A stretch of 64,000 nucleotides of DNA from Flexivirga meconopsidis. GTDB lineage: Bacteria > Actinomycetota > Actinomycetes > Actinomycetales > Dermatophilaceae. The notes below the pieces were generated by a model that was given only the letters and a program-made list of their open reading frames with translations, had not been told where the DNA came from and did no database searches. The position numbers were made by a program, and so were the translations under genes. The DNA is taken from the NCBI RefSeq assembly GCF_026162425.1, contig NZ_JAOBQJ010000002.1, forward strand, positions 496,001 through 560,000, written 5' to 3'. Position 1 is the stretch's first letter, and each line of letters starts with the position of its first letter. Shown here piece by piece: positions 34,001 to 42,929 of the stretch.

Positions 34001-35754
34001 TCGAGGCGCGTCGACTGATCGAATTCCGGTCGGCCGAGGCCACCCGTTACGCCGCGGTCGAGGATGCCGCCCGGCTGCGCGACGCGCTCGGTGTGGCGCT
34101 ACCACCGGGAGTGCCGGCAGCCTTCCTCGAGCCGGCCGAGGATCCGCTCGGTGACCTGGTTGCGCGCTACGCCCGCACCCACGGCCCGTTCCCGGACGTC
34201 GCTGCCGCCCGCGCGCTCGGTGTCGGCCGGGCGGTCGCGCACGACGCCTTGCGCCGCCTCGTGAGTGCCGGCCGACTCATCGAGGGCGAGTTCCTGCCCG
34301 CCGAGCTCGGCGGCGGCGTGCACGGCATCGACTACTGCGACCCCGAAGTGCTACGCACCATCAAACGGCGGTCGCTGGCGTCGTTGCGCGCCGAGGTCGA
34401 GCCGGTGCCGCCGCGCGACCTCGTGACGTTCCTGCCGCAGTGGCAGGGCGTCGGCGGGAAGCTGCGCGGAGTGGACGGATTACTGCGTGCCATCGAGCAA
34501 TTGGCCGGTGCGCGCGTGCCGGCCAGCGCCCTGGAGACGCTGGTGCTGCCGACGCGAGTCACGTCATACGGCCCCGGGATGCTGGATGAGTTGATGGCAA
34601 GTGGCGAGGTGGTCTGGCAAGGTCACGCGGCGCTGCCCGGAGATGACGGCTGGGTGTCGCTGCACGTCGCCGACACCGCGCCGCTGACACTCTCCCCTCC
34701 GGACGAGACCGTCGACCTGACGCCGCTGCACCGCGACCTGCTGACGGCCCTCGACGGCGGTGGCGCCTACTTCTTCCGTGCCCTCAGCGACGCCGTACAC
34801 GCTGGTGGCGAGCGCGTCGCCGACGACGAACTGCTCTCTGCGCTCTGGGGCCTCGTCTGGTCCGGTCGAGTCAGCGGCGACACCTTCGGGCCGGTGCGGG
34901 CCCTGCTGGCCGGTGGCCGCACCGCCCACAAGACCCGATCAGCCGGTCCGCGGCAGTCTCGACACGGGCGCGCCGGGATCGGTGGCCTGCGTCGATCCGC
35001 CCGGCCGGCCATGCCGTCCCGCACCGGACCCCCGACGTCGACCGGGCGCTGGGCCGCCCTCCCGGAGGTCGAAACCGACCCGACAGCAAGGGCATTCGCG
35101 CAAGCAGAGGTCCTGCTGGACCGGCACGGCATCGTCACCCGGGGCGCAGCGCAGGCCGAAGGGGTTCCGGGCGGTTTCGCCGGCGTCTACCGGGTGCTCG
35201 CCGCTGCGGAGGAGTCCGGCCGCGTGCGCCGCGGCTACTTCGTAGAGGGGCTTGGCGCAGCGCAGTTCGGCGGCGCCGGCGCAGTGGACCGGTTGCGGGC
35301 GAGCGGCAAAACCATTGCCACCCCTCGTAATCCATGGGACGTCCCGCCTCCGGAGTCACTGGACGCGATCGTGCTCGCCGCCGCGGATCCGGCCAACCCG
35401 TTCGGTGCGGCGCTGCCGTGGCCGGACCGCTCGGAAGACAGACAGCACCGACCTGGTCGACGGGCGGGTGCACTCGTCGTACTCGTCGAAGGCGCGCTGG
35501 TCCTCTACGTCGAACGAGGCGGCAAGACCGTGCTGACGTTCTCCGACGATCCTGCCGTCTTCGACGCGGCCGCCCGTGCGCTGGCCGAGGCCGTCACCGG
35601 CCGGCCGAGCGGACCGAGTGGCCCCGCGCTGCGCGGGCTCACCGTCGAGACCGTGGACGGTGAGCCGGCGCTGCGCTCGGAGCACCCGTTGCTGCAGGCG
35701 TTGTCGTCGGCCGGTTTTCACCGCACGACCCGTGGCTTACGACTACGCCGCTGA
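31084..35754 (+). CDS. lhr: ATP-dependent helicase Lhr
   Basis: 1556-residue Lhr, the long superfamily-2 3'-5' helicase found in many actinobacteria and DNA-repair islands. Walker A is APTGSGKT (45-52) and motif II is DEVH (169-172). Motif VI-like residues sit in LQRVGRAGHQ. A winged-helix domain and the long Lhr C-terminal region follow. It unwinds RNA-DNA or DNA duplexes in mitomycin-damage repair. Its length agrees with family members of about 1500-1560 residues. In related genomes it sits near nei and recA; here nei is 7 kb downstream. No upstream Shine-Dalgarno is obvious. Confidence 0.95.
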   Translation: MPDDVLQRFSPATRAWFEGSFSAPTAAQDGAWRAISSGEHTLVVAPTGSGKTLSAFLWAIDEMAREAVPDDPMKRCRVLYISPMKALAVDVERNLRSPLVGIGHAAERLDLPAPDVSVAVRSGDTPAADRRSFARRPSDVLITTPESLFLLLTSAGREALAGVETVIVDEVHAVAGTKRGAHLALSLERLDAILPKPAQRIGLSATVRPVEEVARFLAGGRPVTTVQPHADKSWQLDVVVPVPDLTALGQVTDDLTGPAAGPVERSSIWPHVEERIVDLITQHRSTIVFANSRRLAERLTARLNEIWADRQPAEPATAGDAPPAHVMGQAGQSAGAPGVLARAHHGSVSKDQRADIEDSLKSGRLPAVVATSSLELGIDMGAVDLVIQVESPPSVASGLQRVGRAGHQVGAVSHGVLFPKFRGDLVQTSVVVDRMRSGLIESLAVPSNPVDVLAQHIVAMCAMDDWTVDELQQLVQRTASFASLPRTVLESVLDMLAGRYPSDEFAELRPRIVWDRITDTLTGRRGAQRLAVTSSGTIPDRGLYGVFLASGEGPGRRVGELDEEMVYESRVGDIFTLGTSSWRIEDITHDQVLVSPAPGQPGRLPFWRGDSPGRPVELGAAVGAFVREVVAAEESVARARVQATGLDEWAADNLLAYLREQREATGQVPHDQAIVVERFRDELGDWRVVVHSPYGAPVHAPWALAIAARMREKFGVDVQAMHGDDGIVLRLPDLGDETLAQSPDLLDQVLVDADEVTEIVTEQIGGSALFASRFRECAARALLLPRRNPGRRQALWQQRQRSAQLLEVASRYPSFPIVLEAVRECLQDVFDVPGLTQLMRDVAARRIRVVQVDTACPSPFATSLLFGYVAQFLYEGDSPLAERRAAALSLDPSLLADLLGTGEGASLRELLDPQVISQTEAGLQRLTEERQARDAEDVADLVRVLGALTAEEVRVRTREDLRDQVAGWLTGLVEARRLIEFRSAEATRYAAVEDAARLRDALGVALPPGVPAAFLEPAEDPLGDLVARYARTHGPFPDVAAARALGVGRAVAHDALRRLVSAGRLIEGEFLPAELGGGVHGIDYCDPEVLRTIKRRSLASLRAEVEPVPPRDLVTFLPQWQGVGGKLRGVDGLLRAIEQLAGARVPASALETLVLPTRVTSYGPGMLDELMASGEVVWQGHAALPGDDGWVSLHVADTAPLTLSPPDETVDLTPLHRDLLTALDGGGAYFFRALSDAVHAGGERVADDELLSALWGLVWSGRVSGDTFGPVRALLAGGRTAHKTRSAGPRQSRHGRAGIGGLRRSARPAMPSRTGPPTSTGRWAALPEVETDPTARAFAQAEVLLDRHGIVTRGAAQAEGVPGGFAGVYRVLAAAEESGRVRRGYFVEGLGAAQFGGAGAVDRLRASGKTIATPRNPWDVPPPESLDAIVLAAADPANPFGAALPWPDRSEDRQHRPGRRAGALVVLVEGALVLYVERGGKTVLTFSDDPAVFDAAARALAEAVTGRPSGPSGPALRGLTVETVDGEPALRSEHPLLQALSSAGFHRTTRGLRLRR

Positions 35755-35758
35755 CCGG

Positions 35759-36248
35759 TCAGTCGGCGAGCCGCCGACGCGAGCTGATCACACCGGTATC
35801 GAACCCAGCCAGGTGCAGTCCACCGTGGAAGCGGGCGTGCTCGATCTTCAGACAGCGGTTCATCACCACGTCCAGCCCGGCATCGGTCCCGTCCTGCGCG
35901 ACCTGCTGGTCCCAGAGGCCAAGCTGCAACCAGAGAGTCCCGCGTCCCGGCCTCGGTCGCCTCGGTGAGCACCTGCGGGAGATCCGCCGGCTTGCGGAAG
36001 ACATCGACCAGATCGGGTTTTCCCGGCAGCTCCGCCAGGGACGGGTAGACCGGCTGGCCCAGGATCTCGTCGGCGCGCGGATTGACCAACCACACTTGGT
36101 AATTGGACGTCGACAGCAAGTAGGTGGCCACGAAGAAGCTGGCCCGTGCCGGGTTCGCGGAGGCGCCGACGATGGCGACGGTCTTGGTGCGCTGCAGGAT
36201 GCGCTGCCGGGTGCGCGCCGACGGAGCAACCCACGTGTCATCCGGCAT
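35759..36248 (-). pseudogene. CoA-binding protein gene with one-base frameshift
   Basis: The first part (36248 to about 35942) encodes a CoA-binding Rossmann domain (TVAIVGASANPARASFF, VNPRADEILGQPVYPSL). Homologous continuation (GTLWLQLGLWDQQVAQDG, MNRCLKIEHARFHGGLH) lies in the next frame and ends at 35759. One extra base at the CCC run at 35939-35941 accounts for the shift. Left uncorrected, the protein loses its last 60 residues and runs to a stop at 35718, inside the convergent lhr. A sequencing error is possible. Its start overlaps the metY stop by one base, so it is the last gene of the sulfur operon. CoA-binding proteins often accompany metY. Confidence 0.8.
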
Positions 36249-37561
36249 CAGAGATCCTTCGTCGCGCGAGTGAGCGCCTGGTCAAGGTCCCAGAGGATGT
36301 CGTCGACGTCCTCGATACCGACACTGATCCGCACCAGGTCCGGCGGCACTCCGCCTGCGGCCAGCTGCTCGTCATTGAGCTGCTGGTGCGTGGTGCTCGC
36401 CGGATGTATGACGAGGGTCTTCGCGTCGCCGATGTTGGCGACGTGGCTACACAGCTCCACCGACTCGATGAACCGCTGCCCCGCCTCGCGACCGCCGACG
36501 ACGCCGAAGGAGAAGACCGATCCGGCCCCGCGGGGCAGGTAGCGACGCACCCGGTCGCGGTGCGGGTTGTCGGGCAAGCCGGCGTAGCGCACCCATTCCA
36601 CCCGCGGATCCTTGTGCAGCCACTCCGCGACCCGCTGGGCCCCGGCGACATGGGCACTCATCCGGTAAGGCAGCGTCTCCAGGCCGAGCAGCAGTTGGAA
36701 GGCGGCGGTCGCGGACAGGCAGGATCCGATGTCCCGCAGCTGCTCGCTACGCAGCTTGGTCAGGAAGCCGTACTCGCCGAAGTTGTCCCACCACGAGATG
36801 CCGTTGTAGGAGTCGGACGGCTCGGTCATCGTCGGGAATTTGCCGTTGCCCCAGTCGAATCGACCAGATTCGACCACGACGCCACCCATCGTGGTGCCGT
36901 GTCCGCCGATGAACTTGGTCGCCGAATGCACCACGATGTCCGCGCCATGCTCGATCGGTCGCGCCAGGTAGGGAGTCGCGCTCGTCGCGTCCACCACCAG
37001 TGGGACGCCCGCAGCGTGCGCGACGTCGGCGAGGGCCGCGATGTCGGCCACCTCGGACGACGGGTTGGAGAGCAACTCAACGAAAACCAGCTTGGTGTCG
37101 TCGGTGATCGCCGCCGCGAAATCGTCCGGCTCACCGCTGGACACGAAGGTCGTCGAGACTCCGAACCGGCGCAGCGAAACGTTCAGCTGGTTGACCGTCC
37201 CGCCATACAGCTGCGATCCGGCGACGATGTGGTCACCGGCGCCGGTCAGCGCGGCGAAGACCAGGAACGCGGCCGCCTGCCCGCTGCTCGCCGCCACTGC
37301 GCCGAGACCGCCGTCGAGACTCGCCATGCGTTCCTCGAACGCGGCCACCGTCGGGTTGGCGATCCGGCTGTAGATCGTGCCGTACTTCTGCAGCGCGAAC
37401 AGGTTGGCCGCGTCATCGGCATTCTCGAAGACGAACGCGGTGCTCTCGTGGATCGGCACTGCCCGTGATCCGGTCACCGGGTCCGGGCGCGCTCCCGCGT
37501 GCACGGCGCGAGTCGCGAATCCCCACGTGCGGTCCTGGTCCTCGTCGGATTGCTGCGTCAT
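36248..37561 (-). CDS. metY: O-acetylhomoserine sulfhydrylase
   Basis: 437-residue PLP enzyme of the Cys/Met metabolism family that makes homocysteine from O-acetylhomoserine and sulfide. The PLP lysine is Lys216 in HSATKFIGGHGT, and the N-terminal GFATRAVHAG and YGTIYSRIANPT are typical of MetY. One unusual trait: the usual DNTFATPYL is DATSATPYL here (residues 191-199). The gene starts 10 bp after sfnG and so lies in an operon that releases sulfur from organosulfur compounds and captures it in methionine. Confidence 0.92.
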   Translation of the reverse strand: MTQQSDEDQDRTWGFATRAVHAGARPDPVTGSRAVPIHESTAFVFENADDAANLFALQKYGTIYSRIANPTVAAFEERMASLDGGLGAVAASSGQAAAFLVFAALTGAGDHIVAGSQLYGGTVNQLNVSLRRFGVSTTFVSSGEPDDFAAAITDDTKLVFVELLSNPSSEVADIAALADVAHAAGVPLVVDATSATPYLARPIEHGADIVVHSATKFIGGHGTTMGGVVVESGRFDWGNGKFPTMTEPSDSYNGISWWDNFGEYGFLTKLRSEQLRDIGSCLSATAAFQLLLGLETLPYRMSAHVAGAQRVAEWLHKDPRVEWVRYAGLPDNPHRDRVRRYLPRGAGSVFSFGVVGGREAGQRFIESVELCSHVANIGDAKTLVIHPASTTHQQLNDEQLAAGGVPPDLVRISVGIEDVDDILWDLDQALTRATKDL

Positions 37562-37571
37562 ACGGCCGGCC

Positions 37572-38648
37572 TCAGGCGGTCTTGCGGTCGGCAGCAGACT
37601 CCAGCTCGCGCACCAATGGGATGACCTGCTTGCCGAAACGCTCGACCTCCTCGCGCACGTGCAGGAAACCCAGCAGGAGAAGGTCCACGCCGACCCGCTT
37701 GTAGTCGACGATGCGCTGGGCGACCTGCTCCGGGGTGCCGACCAGGCCGGTCTTGAAACCGTCGTTGTACTGCACCAGGTCGTTGAAATCGGAGCCGGCC
37801 CACATGCCCTTGCCGTCGGATGTCGCGCTGCCGGCCGCCTTCACCGCCTCGCCGAAGTCACGCACCTTGTCCGCATCAGCGTTGTCGATGATCTCCTGCA
37901 CCACCTGACGGGCCTCCTCCTCGGTGTCGCGCACCACGGCGAAGCCGTTCAGCCCGAAGTTCGGCCGGCGGCCGAACTCGCGGCCGTAGCCCTCGACCTC
38001 CTCGACCTGCTCGGCGATCGCGTCGACCGTGCCACCGTTCATGAAGTACCAGTCGGAAAGGCGCCCGCCCATGCGCCGGGCCGAGGTGGAATTGCCGCCC
38101 TGGAAGACCTCGGGCGCGACCTCCGGCTGCGGACGGAAGGTCAGGTCGCGTGTCCGGTAGAAGTCGCCCCGGAAGCTGAAGTCATCCGTGCTCCAGGCAC
38201 CCTTGAGCACCTCGATGAATTCCTCCGAGCGCCGGTAGCGCTCCTCGTGGTCCAGCCATGGCTCACCGAGGTTGGTGAATTCCTTTTTGAACCAACCGGA
38301 TACGACGTTGAGCGCGAACCGGTTACCGCTCCACTCCTGCGCGGTGGCCGCGAGCTTGGCCAGCACCGCCGGCTGCCAGAAGCCCGGATGCACGGCCGCG
38401 ATGACCTTCAGCCGCTCGGTGTGCGCGAGCAGCAGTTGGGAGAACGACGTCGACTCGTGCTGCGCGTCCGCGCCGTATGACGCGAGGTAGCGCACCTGCG
38501 TGAGGGCGTACTCGAAGCCGTACTGTTCGGCGGTCCTGGCGACGTCGATGTTATAGCCGGGGCTGTGACTGGTGCGCTGCGGCAGCTTGCTGATCACCAG
38601 TCCACCGGAGACATTCGGCACCCAGTAGGCGAATTTCAGGTCACTCAT
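37572..38648 (-). CDS. sfnG: Dimethylsulfone monooxygenase, FMNH2-dependent
   Basis: 358-residue LLM-class flavin-dependent monooxygenase closely matching SfnG: N-terminal KFAYWVPNVSGGLVISKLPQ and internal NRFALNVVSGWFKKEF, GNSTSARRMGG. SfnG oxidises dimethylsulfone to methanesulfinate using reduced FMN, a route used under sulfur limitation. The start overlaps the flavin reductase stop by four bases, which supplies FMNH2, and metY follows 10 bp later. This context supports a sulfur-scavenging role. Confidence 0.9.
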   Translation of the reverse strand: MSDLKFAYWVPNVSGGLVISKLPQRTSHSPGYNIDVARTAEQYGFEYALTQVRYLASYGADAQHESTSFSQLLLAHTERLKVIAAVHPGFWQPAVLAKLAATAQEWSGNRFALNVVSGWFKKEFTNLGEPWLDHEERYRRSEEFIEVLKGAWSTDDFSFRGDFYRTRDLTFRPQPEVAPEVFQGGNSTSARRMGGRLSDWYFMNGGTVDAIAEQVEEVEGYGREFGRRPNFGLNGFAVVRDTEEEARQVVQEIIDNADADKVRDFGEAVKAAGSATSDGKGMWAGSDFNDLVQYNDGFKTGLVGTPEQVAQRIVDYKRVGVDLLLLGFLHVREEVERFGKQVIPLVRELESAADRKTA

Positions 38649-39154
38649 CGGTAGGCCTCCTCGGCCAATCGGTCGGTCGGGCTTGCGTGGTAACTACCGT
38701 GGTGGTGCATCAGCGGGCGTCCGCCCGAGGTCTCCTGCGCCTCGACCTGGGCGATCACCACGAAGCTGTCCCCGGCGTCGGTGAGCGCCACAACGCGGGA
38801 GTCGAGTCGGCATACCGCATCGCGCAGCGCAGGCAATCCGTCCGGATGCCAATGCCATTCGCCGTCCGGCTCAAAGCGCCGGTTGCGGTCGCCGGCAAAC
38901 CGGTGCGCGAGATGCTCCTGGTGATCGGCCAGCAGGTGCAGGGCAACGCGCCCGCTGCGTTCGATGGTGGTCCGGCTGGAGGAGGTCTTGCTCAGGTTGA
39001 ACGAGACCAGCGGCGGCGAGACCGAAACCGACACCACCGAGATCGCGGTGAAACCGACCGGCACCTCGTCGTAGGCGCTGGTCACCACCCAGGCGCTGGA
39101 CACCGCATGCCGGAATGTGCCGCGTAGGTCGGGGGTGTGCTGAACCACGCTCAC
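38645..39154 (-). CDS. Flavin reductase (FMN supply for SfnG)
   Basis: 169-residue flavin-reductase-like domain protein (LRGTFRHAVSSAWVVTS, VGFTAISVVSVSVSPPLVSF, GDRNRRFEP). Enzymes of this fold reduce FMN with NAD(P)H and pass it to a partner monooxygenase. GTG 39154 was chosen because GAGGAGG lies six bases upstream; a longer reading frame to 39220 runs through the ribosome site. It is coupled to sfnG by an ATGA overlap and is the first gene of the sulfur operon. Confidence 0.86.
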   Translation of the reverse strand: MSVVQHTPDLRGTFRHAVSSAWVVTSAYDEVPVGFTAISVVSVSVSPPLVSFNLSKTSSSRTTIERSGRVALHLLADHQEHLAHRFAGDRNRRFEPDGEWHWHPDGLPALRDAVCRLDSRVVALTDAGDSFVVIAQVEAQETSGGRPLMHHHGSYHASPTDRLAEEAYR

Positions 39155-39189
39155 CGGGCACCTCCTCGATATCGAACAGAATGCGGTGA

Positions 39190-39218
39190 GGTTATCAATC
39201 ACATAATGTCTTGTAACC
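39190..39218 (-). promoter_or_regulatory. AT-rich dyad upstream of the sulfur operon
   Basis: GGTTA (39190-39194) and TAACC (39214-39218) flank an unusually AT-rich 19-bp stretch containing ACATAATGT. It lies 36-64 bases before the flavin reductase start, within the only gap between this operon and the ABC permease gene. A promoter with a regulator site is likely, but I see no convincing -35/-10 pair. Confidence 0.4.
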
Positions 39219-39258
39219 ATCGTCCGGATTGCAAGATCAGCCCACCCCGACCGACCGG

Positions 39259-40038
39259 TCAGCTCGAAACGTCGCGCCGGCTGAGCAACAGCGCACAGGC
39301 CCCGGCTGCGACCACGCCGTACGCCGCCAGCCGGAGCGTGAGCGCGCCACCGGTGACCGCGGCGTTGTCGCTAGTCACGACGTACCGCAGCAGCAGACCG
39401 GGGAAGAAGTCGCGGCCGAACTGGAGGTTGTCGCCGAGCACGTTCTCGATCGGGCCGGCCCAGAGGATCGCCGCGCCGAGTCCGATCGGCACCGACCGGG
39501 TCGCAATGCCGACCAGCGTGCCGATGAGGCCCCAACCGGTCACGAAGACCAGCACGCGCAGCATGTCCTCGCCGGCGGTGCGCAGCGACTGTGCATCCAG
39601 CCAGTTGGTGGTGTCGACGCCCTGGCCCGGTCCGACGATGTATGCCGTGGCCAGTCCCGCCACGAACAGCACCACGATGATGACCGCACTGATCGCTATC
39701 CGGGCGACGAATGTCCCGGTCGCGAGCGACATCCGGCCGGGATGGTGCAGTAGGGACGCTCGCCAGGTGCCCCGGGAGAAGGCGCCCGCGCTCATCCCGA
39801 CGAAGACCGCCAGCAGCAGCACGGAGGTGAAGGCCACCGCCGCGGTGACGGCGAGGGTGCCTCCGCCGGACTGCGACAACGCGTCGATGCTCACGCCCCC
39901 GCTGAACGACCGCTGTGGGGCCGTCACGATCATCACGACCGTGAGCACCGCGGAGTAGAGAATGGTGAAAGGTATTGCGATCAGCCAGGTTCGGGGCCGG
40001 GCAAGCCTGGTCCACTCGGCGATGAATGCGCGTTTCAT
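39259..40038 (-). CDS. ABC-2-type transporter permease
   Basis: 259-residue membrane protein with about six hydrophobic helices (WLIAIPFTILYSAVLTVVMI, IAISAVIIVVLFVAGLATAY), of the ABC-2 permease type with N-terminal KRAFIAEWTRL. It pairs with the ATPase gene that overlaps it by four bases. Such pairs export antibiotics, lipids or peptides, or act as detoxification pumps. Control is probably through the two-component system encoded just upstream on the same strand. Confidence 0.85.
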   Translation of the reverse strand: MKRAFIAEWTRLARPRTWLIAIPFTILYSAVLTVVMIVTAPQRSFSGGVSIDALSQSGGGTLAVTAAVAFTSVLLLAVFVGMSAGAFSRGTWRASLLHHPGRMSLATGTFVARIAISAVIIVVLFVAGLATAYIVGPGQGVDTTNWLDAQSLRTAGEDMLRVLVFVTGWGLIGTLVGIATRSVPIGLGAAILWAGPIENVLGDNLQFGRDFFPGLLLRYVVTSDNAAVTGGALTLRLAAYGVVAAGACALLLSRRDVSS

Positions 40039-40973
40039 GATCGACTTCCTGTTCCGACCAGGCCCAGGACCCGGTCCTCGAGTGATTCGGTGCGGTGGTG
40101 CAGCTCGACGAGGTTCACGCCGCCGTCGGCTGCTGTGCGGTTGAGGTCGCCGGCCAGGGTCGCCGGGTCCAGGTCGCCGACGCTGACGGCGAGGCCGGTC
40201 GCGGTGTGCTCGACGACGTGCCCGCCGGTGCGCAGCAGCTGCACGAGGCGTTCCTCGTCCGCCGCCATCCGCCCGCGCAGCAGGATGACCTCGTCGCGGG
40301 TGGCGGGCAGTCCGGCGAGCGTTCCCTGATAACGCAGGCCACCCTGATCCAGCACGATCAGGTGATCGCAGACGTGTTCCAACTCGGCGAGCAGATGAGA
40401 TGAGACCAGGACGGTGCGGCCGCTGTCGGCGATGCGCCGCACCATTGCGCGGATGTCGCGCATGCCGGCCGGGTCGACACCGTTGGTCGGCTCATCCAGG
40501 ATGACCAGGCGGGGGTCGCCGAGCAACGCCGCGCCGATGCCCAGCCGCTGCTTCATGCCGAGTGAGTAGGACCCGTACGAATCCCCTTCTCGGCCCAACA
40601 AACCCACCAGGTCGAGGATGCCGTCGATCTCCGAAGGGTCATGTCCGCCGAGCCGGCACAGGTGCACGAGGTTCTCCCGGCCGGGCAGGTTTGGATAGAA
40701 CGCCGGCGCTTCGATCAGCGCGCCGACCTGCGACATGTATGCCTTGGGCTCCCGCAGGTCATGCTCCAGCACCGTGCCGCGCCCGTCGGTCGGCCGCACC
40801 AGCCCGAGGAGCATCGACATCACGGTGGTCTTGCCTGCACCGTTGGGCCCGATCAGCCCGGTTACCGAACCTGCCGGGATGTGCAGGTCCACATGATCCA
40901 CGACGGTGCGTCGGCCATACCTCTTGGTCAGGCCGATGACTGCGACCGCGTCAAACTGCTGTGTCGTATCCAT
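40035..40973 (-). CDS. ABC transporter ATP-binding protein
   Basis: 312-residue ATPase. Walker A is GPNGAGKTT (42-50), the Q-loop follows, the signature is YSLGMKQRLG, and Walker B is LVILDEPTNGVDPAGM, followed by the D-loop and the switch His (SSHLLAELEHV). The DrrA/BcrA-like C-terminal extension is present. It energises the overlapping permease. The response regulator gene ends 79 bp upstream, so one operon of kinase, regulator, ATPase and permease is likely, as in peptide-antibiotic sensing systems. Substrate unknown. Confidence 0.93.
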   Translation of the reverse strand: MDTTQQFDAVAVIGLTKRYGRRTVVDHVDLHIPAGSVTGLIGPNGAGKTTVMSMLLGLVRPTDGRGTVLEHDLREPKAYMSQVGALIEAPAFYPNLPGRENLVHLCRLGGHDPSEIDGILDLVGLLGREGDSYGSYSLGMKQRLGIGAALLGDPRLVILDEPTNGVDPAGMRDIRAMVRRIADSGRTVLVSSHLLAELEHVCDHLIVLDQGGLRYQGTLAGLPATRDEVILLRGRMAADEERLVQLLRTGGHVVEHTATGLAVSVGDLDPATLAGDLNRTAADGGVNLVELHHRTESLEDRVLGLVGTGSRS

Positions 40974-41052
40974 GACGGCAACGATTCCGCCGGCGCGGGG
41001 TCGCGCACGTCGCCCGGGCGCAGAGATCGGTGTACGTCAGATGTTGAGCGGA

Positions 41053-41745
41053 TCAGTCCACCGCGGGCGGTTCCGCGAGTCCGTGCTGGTAGGCGATCAC
41101 CACGAGCTGCGCCCGGTCACGGGCATGCAGTTTGGTCATCGCCCGGCTCACGTGGGTGCGCACCGTTGCCTGACTGACGAACCATTGCGCGGCGATCTCG
41201 TCGTTGGACAAGCCCTGCCCGACCAGCGCCACCACGTCGCGCTCGCGCTCGGTCAGGTGTTTGGCCAGCTCCGGTTCTTGGGTTGCCGGGGTCGCCGAAT
41301 GCGCTGTGCCGCTTGCAAATCGGTGGATCAGCCGCCGAGTGACGTTGGGGGACAGCAGCGCATCGCCAGCTGCGATCACCCGCACCGCCCGGATCAGCTC
41401 GTCGGGCTCGGTGTGTTTGACCAGAAATCCGCTCGCCCCGAATCGCAAAGCCTGGAAGACGTATTCGTCCAGGTCGAAGGTGGTGAGTATCACGACCCGC
41501 ACGCCCTCCAGTGAGGGGTCGCCGGTGATCTGCCGAGTCGCCTCCAGACCGTCACTGCCGGGCATCCGGATGTCCATCAGCAGCACATCGGGCAACTGCT
41601 CCCGGGCTGCGGCGACCGCCTCATCGCCGGTCGTCGCCTCTGCGACGACCTCGATGTCCGACTCGAGCGCCAGAAGCGCAGCGAACCCGCGACGCACCAA
41701 CGCCTGGTCGTCGGCGACCACTACCCGAATCACACGCTCTCCCAA
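41053..41745 (-). CDS. NarL/LuxR-type response regulator
   Basis: 230-residue response regulator. The receiver domain has the acidic pair at 12-13, phosphoacceptor Asp58 in VLLMDIRMPGSDG, and a conserved Lys in GFLVKHTEPD. A LuxR-type helix-turn-helix lies near residues 165-220 (LTERERDVVALVGQGLSNDE, FVSQATVRTHVSRAMTKL). Its start overlaps the end of the kinase gene by 16 bases. It probably activates the downstream ABC genes. Confidence 0.93.
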   Translation of the reverse strand: MGERVIRVVVADDQALVRRGFAALLALESDIEVVAEATTGDEAVAAAREQLPDVLLMDIRMPGSDGLEATRQITGDPSLEGVRVVILTTFDLDEYVFQALRFGASGFLVKHTEPDELIRAVRVIAAGDALLSPNVTRRLIHRFASGTAHSATPATQEPELAKHLTERERDVVALVGQGLSNDEIAAQWFVSQATVRTHVSRAMTKLHARDRAQLVVIAYQHGLAEPPAVD

Positions 41746-42866
41746 CGTGCTTCAACCACGAAACCCGGGCCGGACGGCCCATGCCGCAGTGTGCCACCGG
41801 TCGCGCGGACCCGCTCCGCCATACCGATCAGACCGTGACCGCCACCGGGAGGATGCACCGTCTCCCCCGGTGCGGCACCGTCGTCGGCCGCACTGACCTG
41901 CAGTCCGCCATCCACGCCGCGCACGCGCAGACGCACGTGCGAACCGGGTGCGTAACGCACCGCATTGGTCAGGCTCTCCTGCACCACCCGGTATGACGCA
42001 GCCTGCACATCGTCGGACAGTTCGGCGGGCAGCGACAGCTCCACCTCGACGGTCAGCCCGGCCTCCCGTGCGCGCTCGATGAGCACGTCGATGGCCGAGA
42101 GGCAGTGCTGGGGCCGGGTCGGCGCGGCGCCCGGCTCACGCAGCGACCGCACGATCGCATTGAGTTCGGCGAGCGCGTCGCGGCTGCTCATCCGGATCGC
42201 GCGGGCCGCCTCGACGGCCTCATCAGGGGCGCTGTGCACCACGCGTTCGGCAAGCGCGGCCTGCACGTTGATCGCGGTGAGGGCGTGCGCGACGCTGTCG
42301 TGCAGGTCCCGCGCAAGCTCCAGCTGCTGCTCGGCCTCAGCCCGCTTTCGCTGTTGTTGCAGGGCGATTCGCCGCTCGACGGAGCGTTCGAAGCGAGTGC
42401 GGATCAGGTCGGCGAGCAGGATCGCGACAACACTCCAGCCGACCACCATGGCCGCACGTGGCCAGTCGTCGGTGTCGGTGAGCAGCGCGCAGGTCGCGAC
42501 GACCGCCATCACGACGGGGCTCAGCCACCGGCTTAGCTGGCGTGGCCCGGAGAAGCCGAAGACGAACAATCCGAGCGGCCCCAGCACGAAGATCGGCCCG
42601 TTCGGATAGTGCAGCAGCAGGTAGGCGACAATCGCGCTCGCGGGCACCAGCAGCGCAGCGACCGGCCGCCAGTGGTGCGCGAGCACCCCTGCAACCGCGA
42701 CCAGTCCGAGCACGATGCCCAACGCGTCCAGCGGGCGCTGGCCGGGCTGGGTCCGCTGGTGCCACTCCGTGCCGATGATCGCGACCCCGAAGAAGAGGGC
42801 GACCACGTCGACGGCGTGCCGCTGCCACCACGGACGCCGCATCGGCTCGGCCGGAACGGATGTCAT
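41730..42866 (-). CDS. Sensor histidine kinase (HisKA_3 type)
   Basis: 378-residue kinase with about four or five N-terminal membrane helices and no large extracellular domain. The phosphoacceptor His189 is in ARDLHDSVAHAL, and a HATPase_c domain follows. The group, with short extracellular loops, often senses membrane-active antibiotics or the state of its partner ABC transporter, as in LiaS/BceS-like systems. The ABC pair lies directly downstream of the response regulator. Identification of the stimulus is not possible from sequence. Confidence 0.92.
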   Translation of the reverse strand: MTSVPAEPMRRPWWQRHAVDVVALFFGVAIIGTEWHQRTQPGQRPLDALGIVLGLVAVAGVLAHHWRPVAALLVPASAIVAYLLLHYPNGPIFVLGPLGLFVFGFSGPRQLSRWLSPVVMAVVATCALLTDTDDWPRAAMVVGWSVVAILLADLIRTRFERSVERRIALQQQRKRAEAEQQLELARDLHDSVAHALTAINVQAALAERVVHSAPDEAVEAARAIRMSSRDALAELNAIVRSLREPGAAPTRPQHCLSAIDVLIERAREAGLTVEVELSLPAELSDDVQAASYRVVQESLTNAVRYAPGSHVRLRVRGVDGGLQVSAADDGAAPGETVHPPGGGHGLIGMAERVRATGGTLRHGPSGPGFVVEARWESV

Positions 42867-42929
42867 GCACGTCAGGGTACGAAGCGGCCGGCTAGGGGCG
42901 CGTCATACGAGTGTTGAGATGATCGGGCC

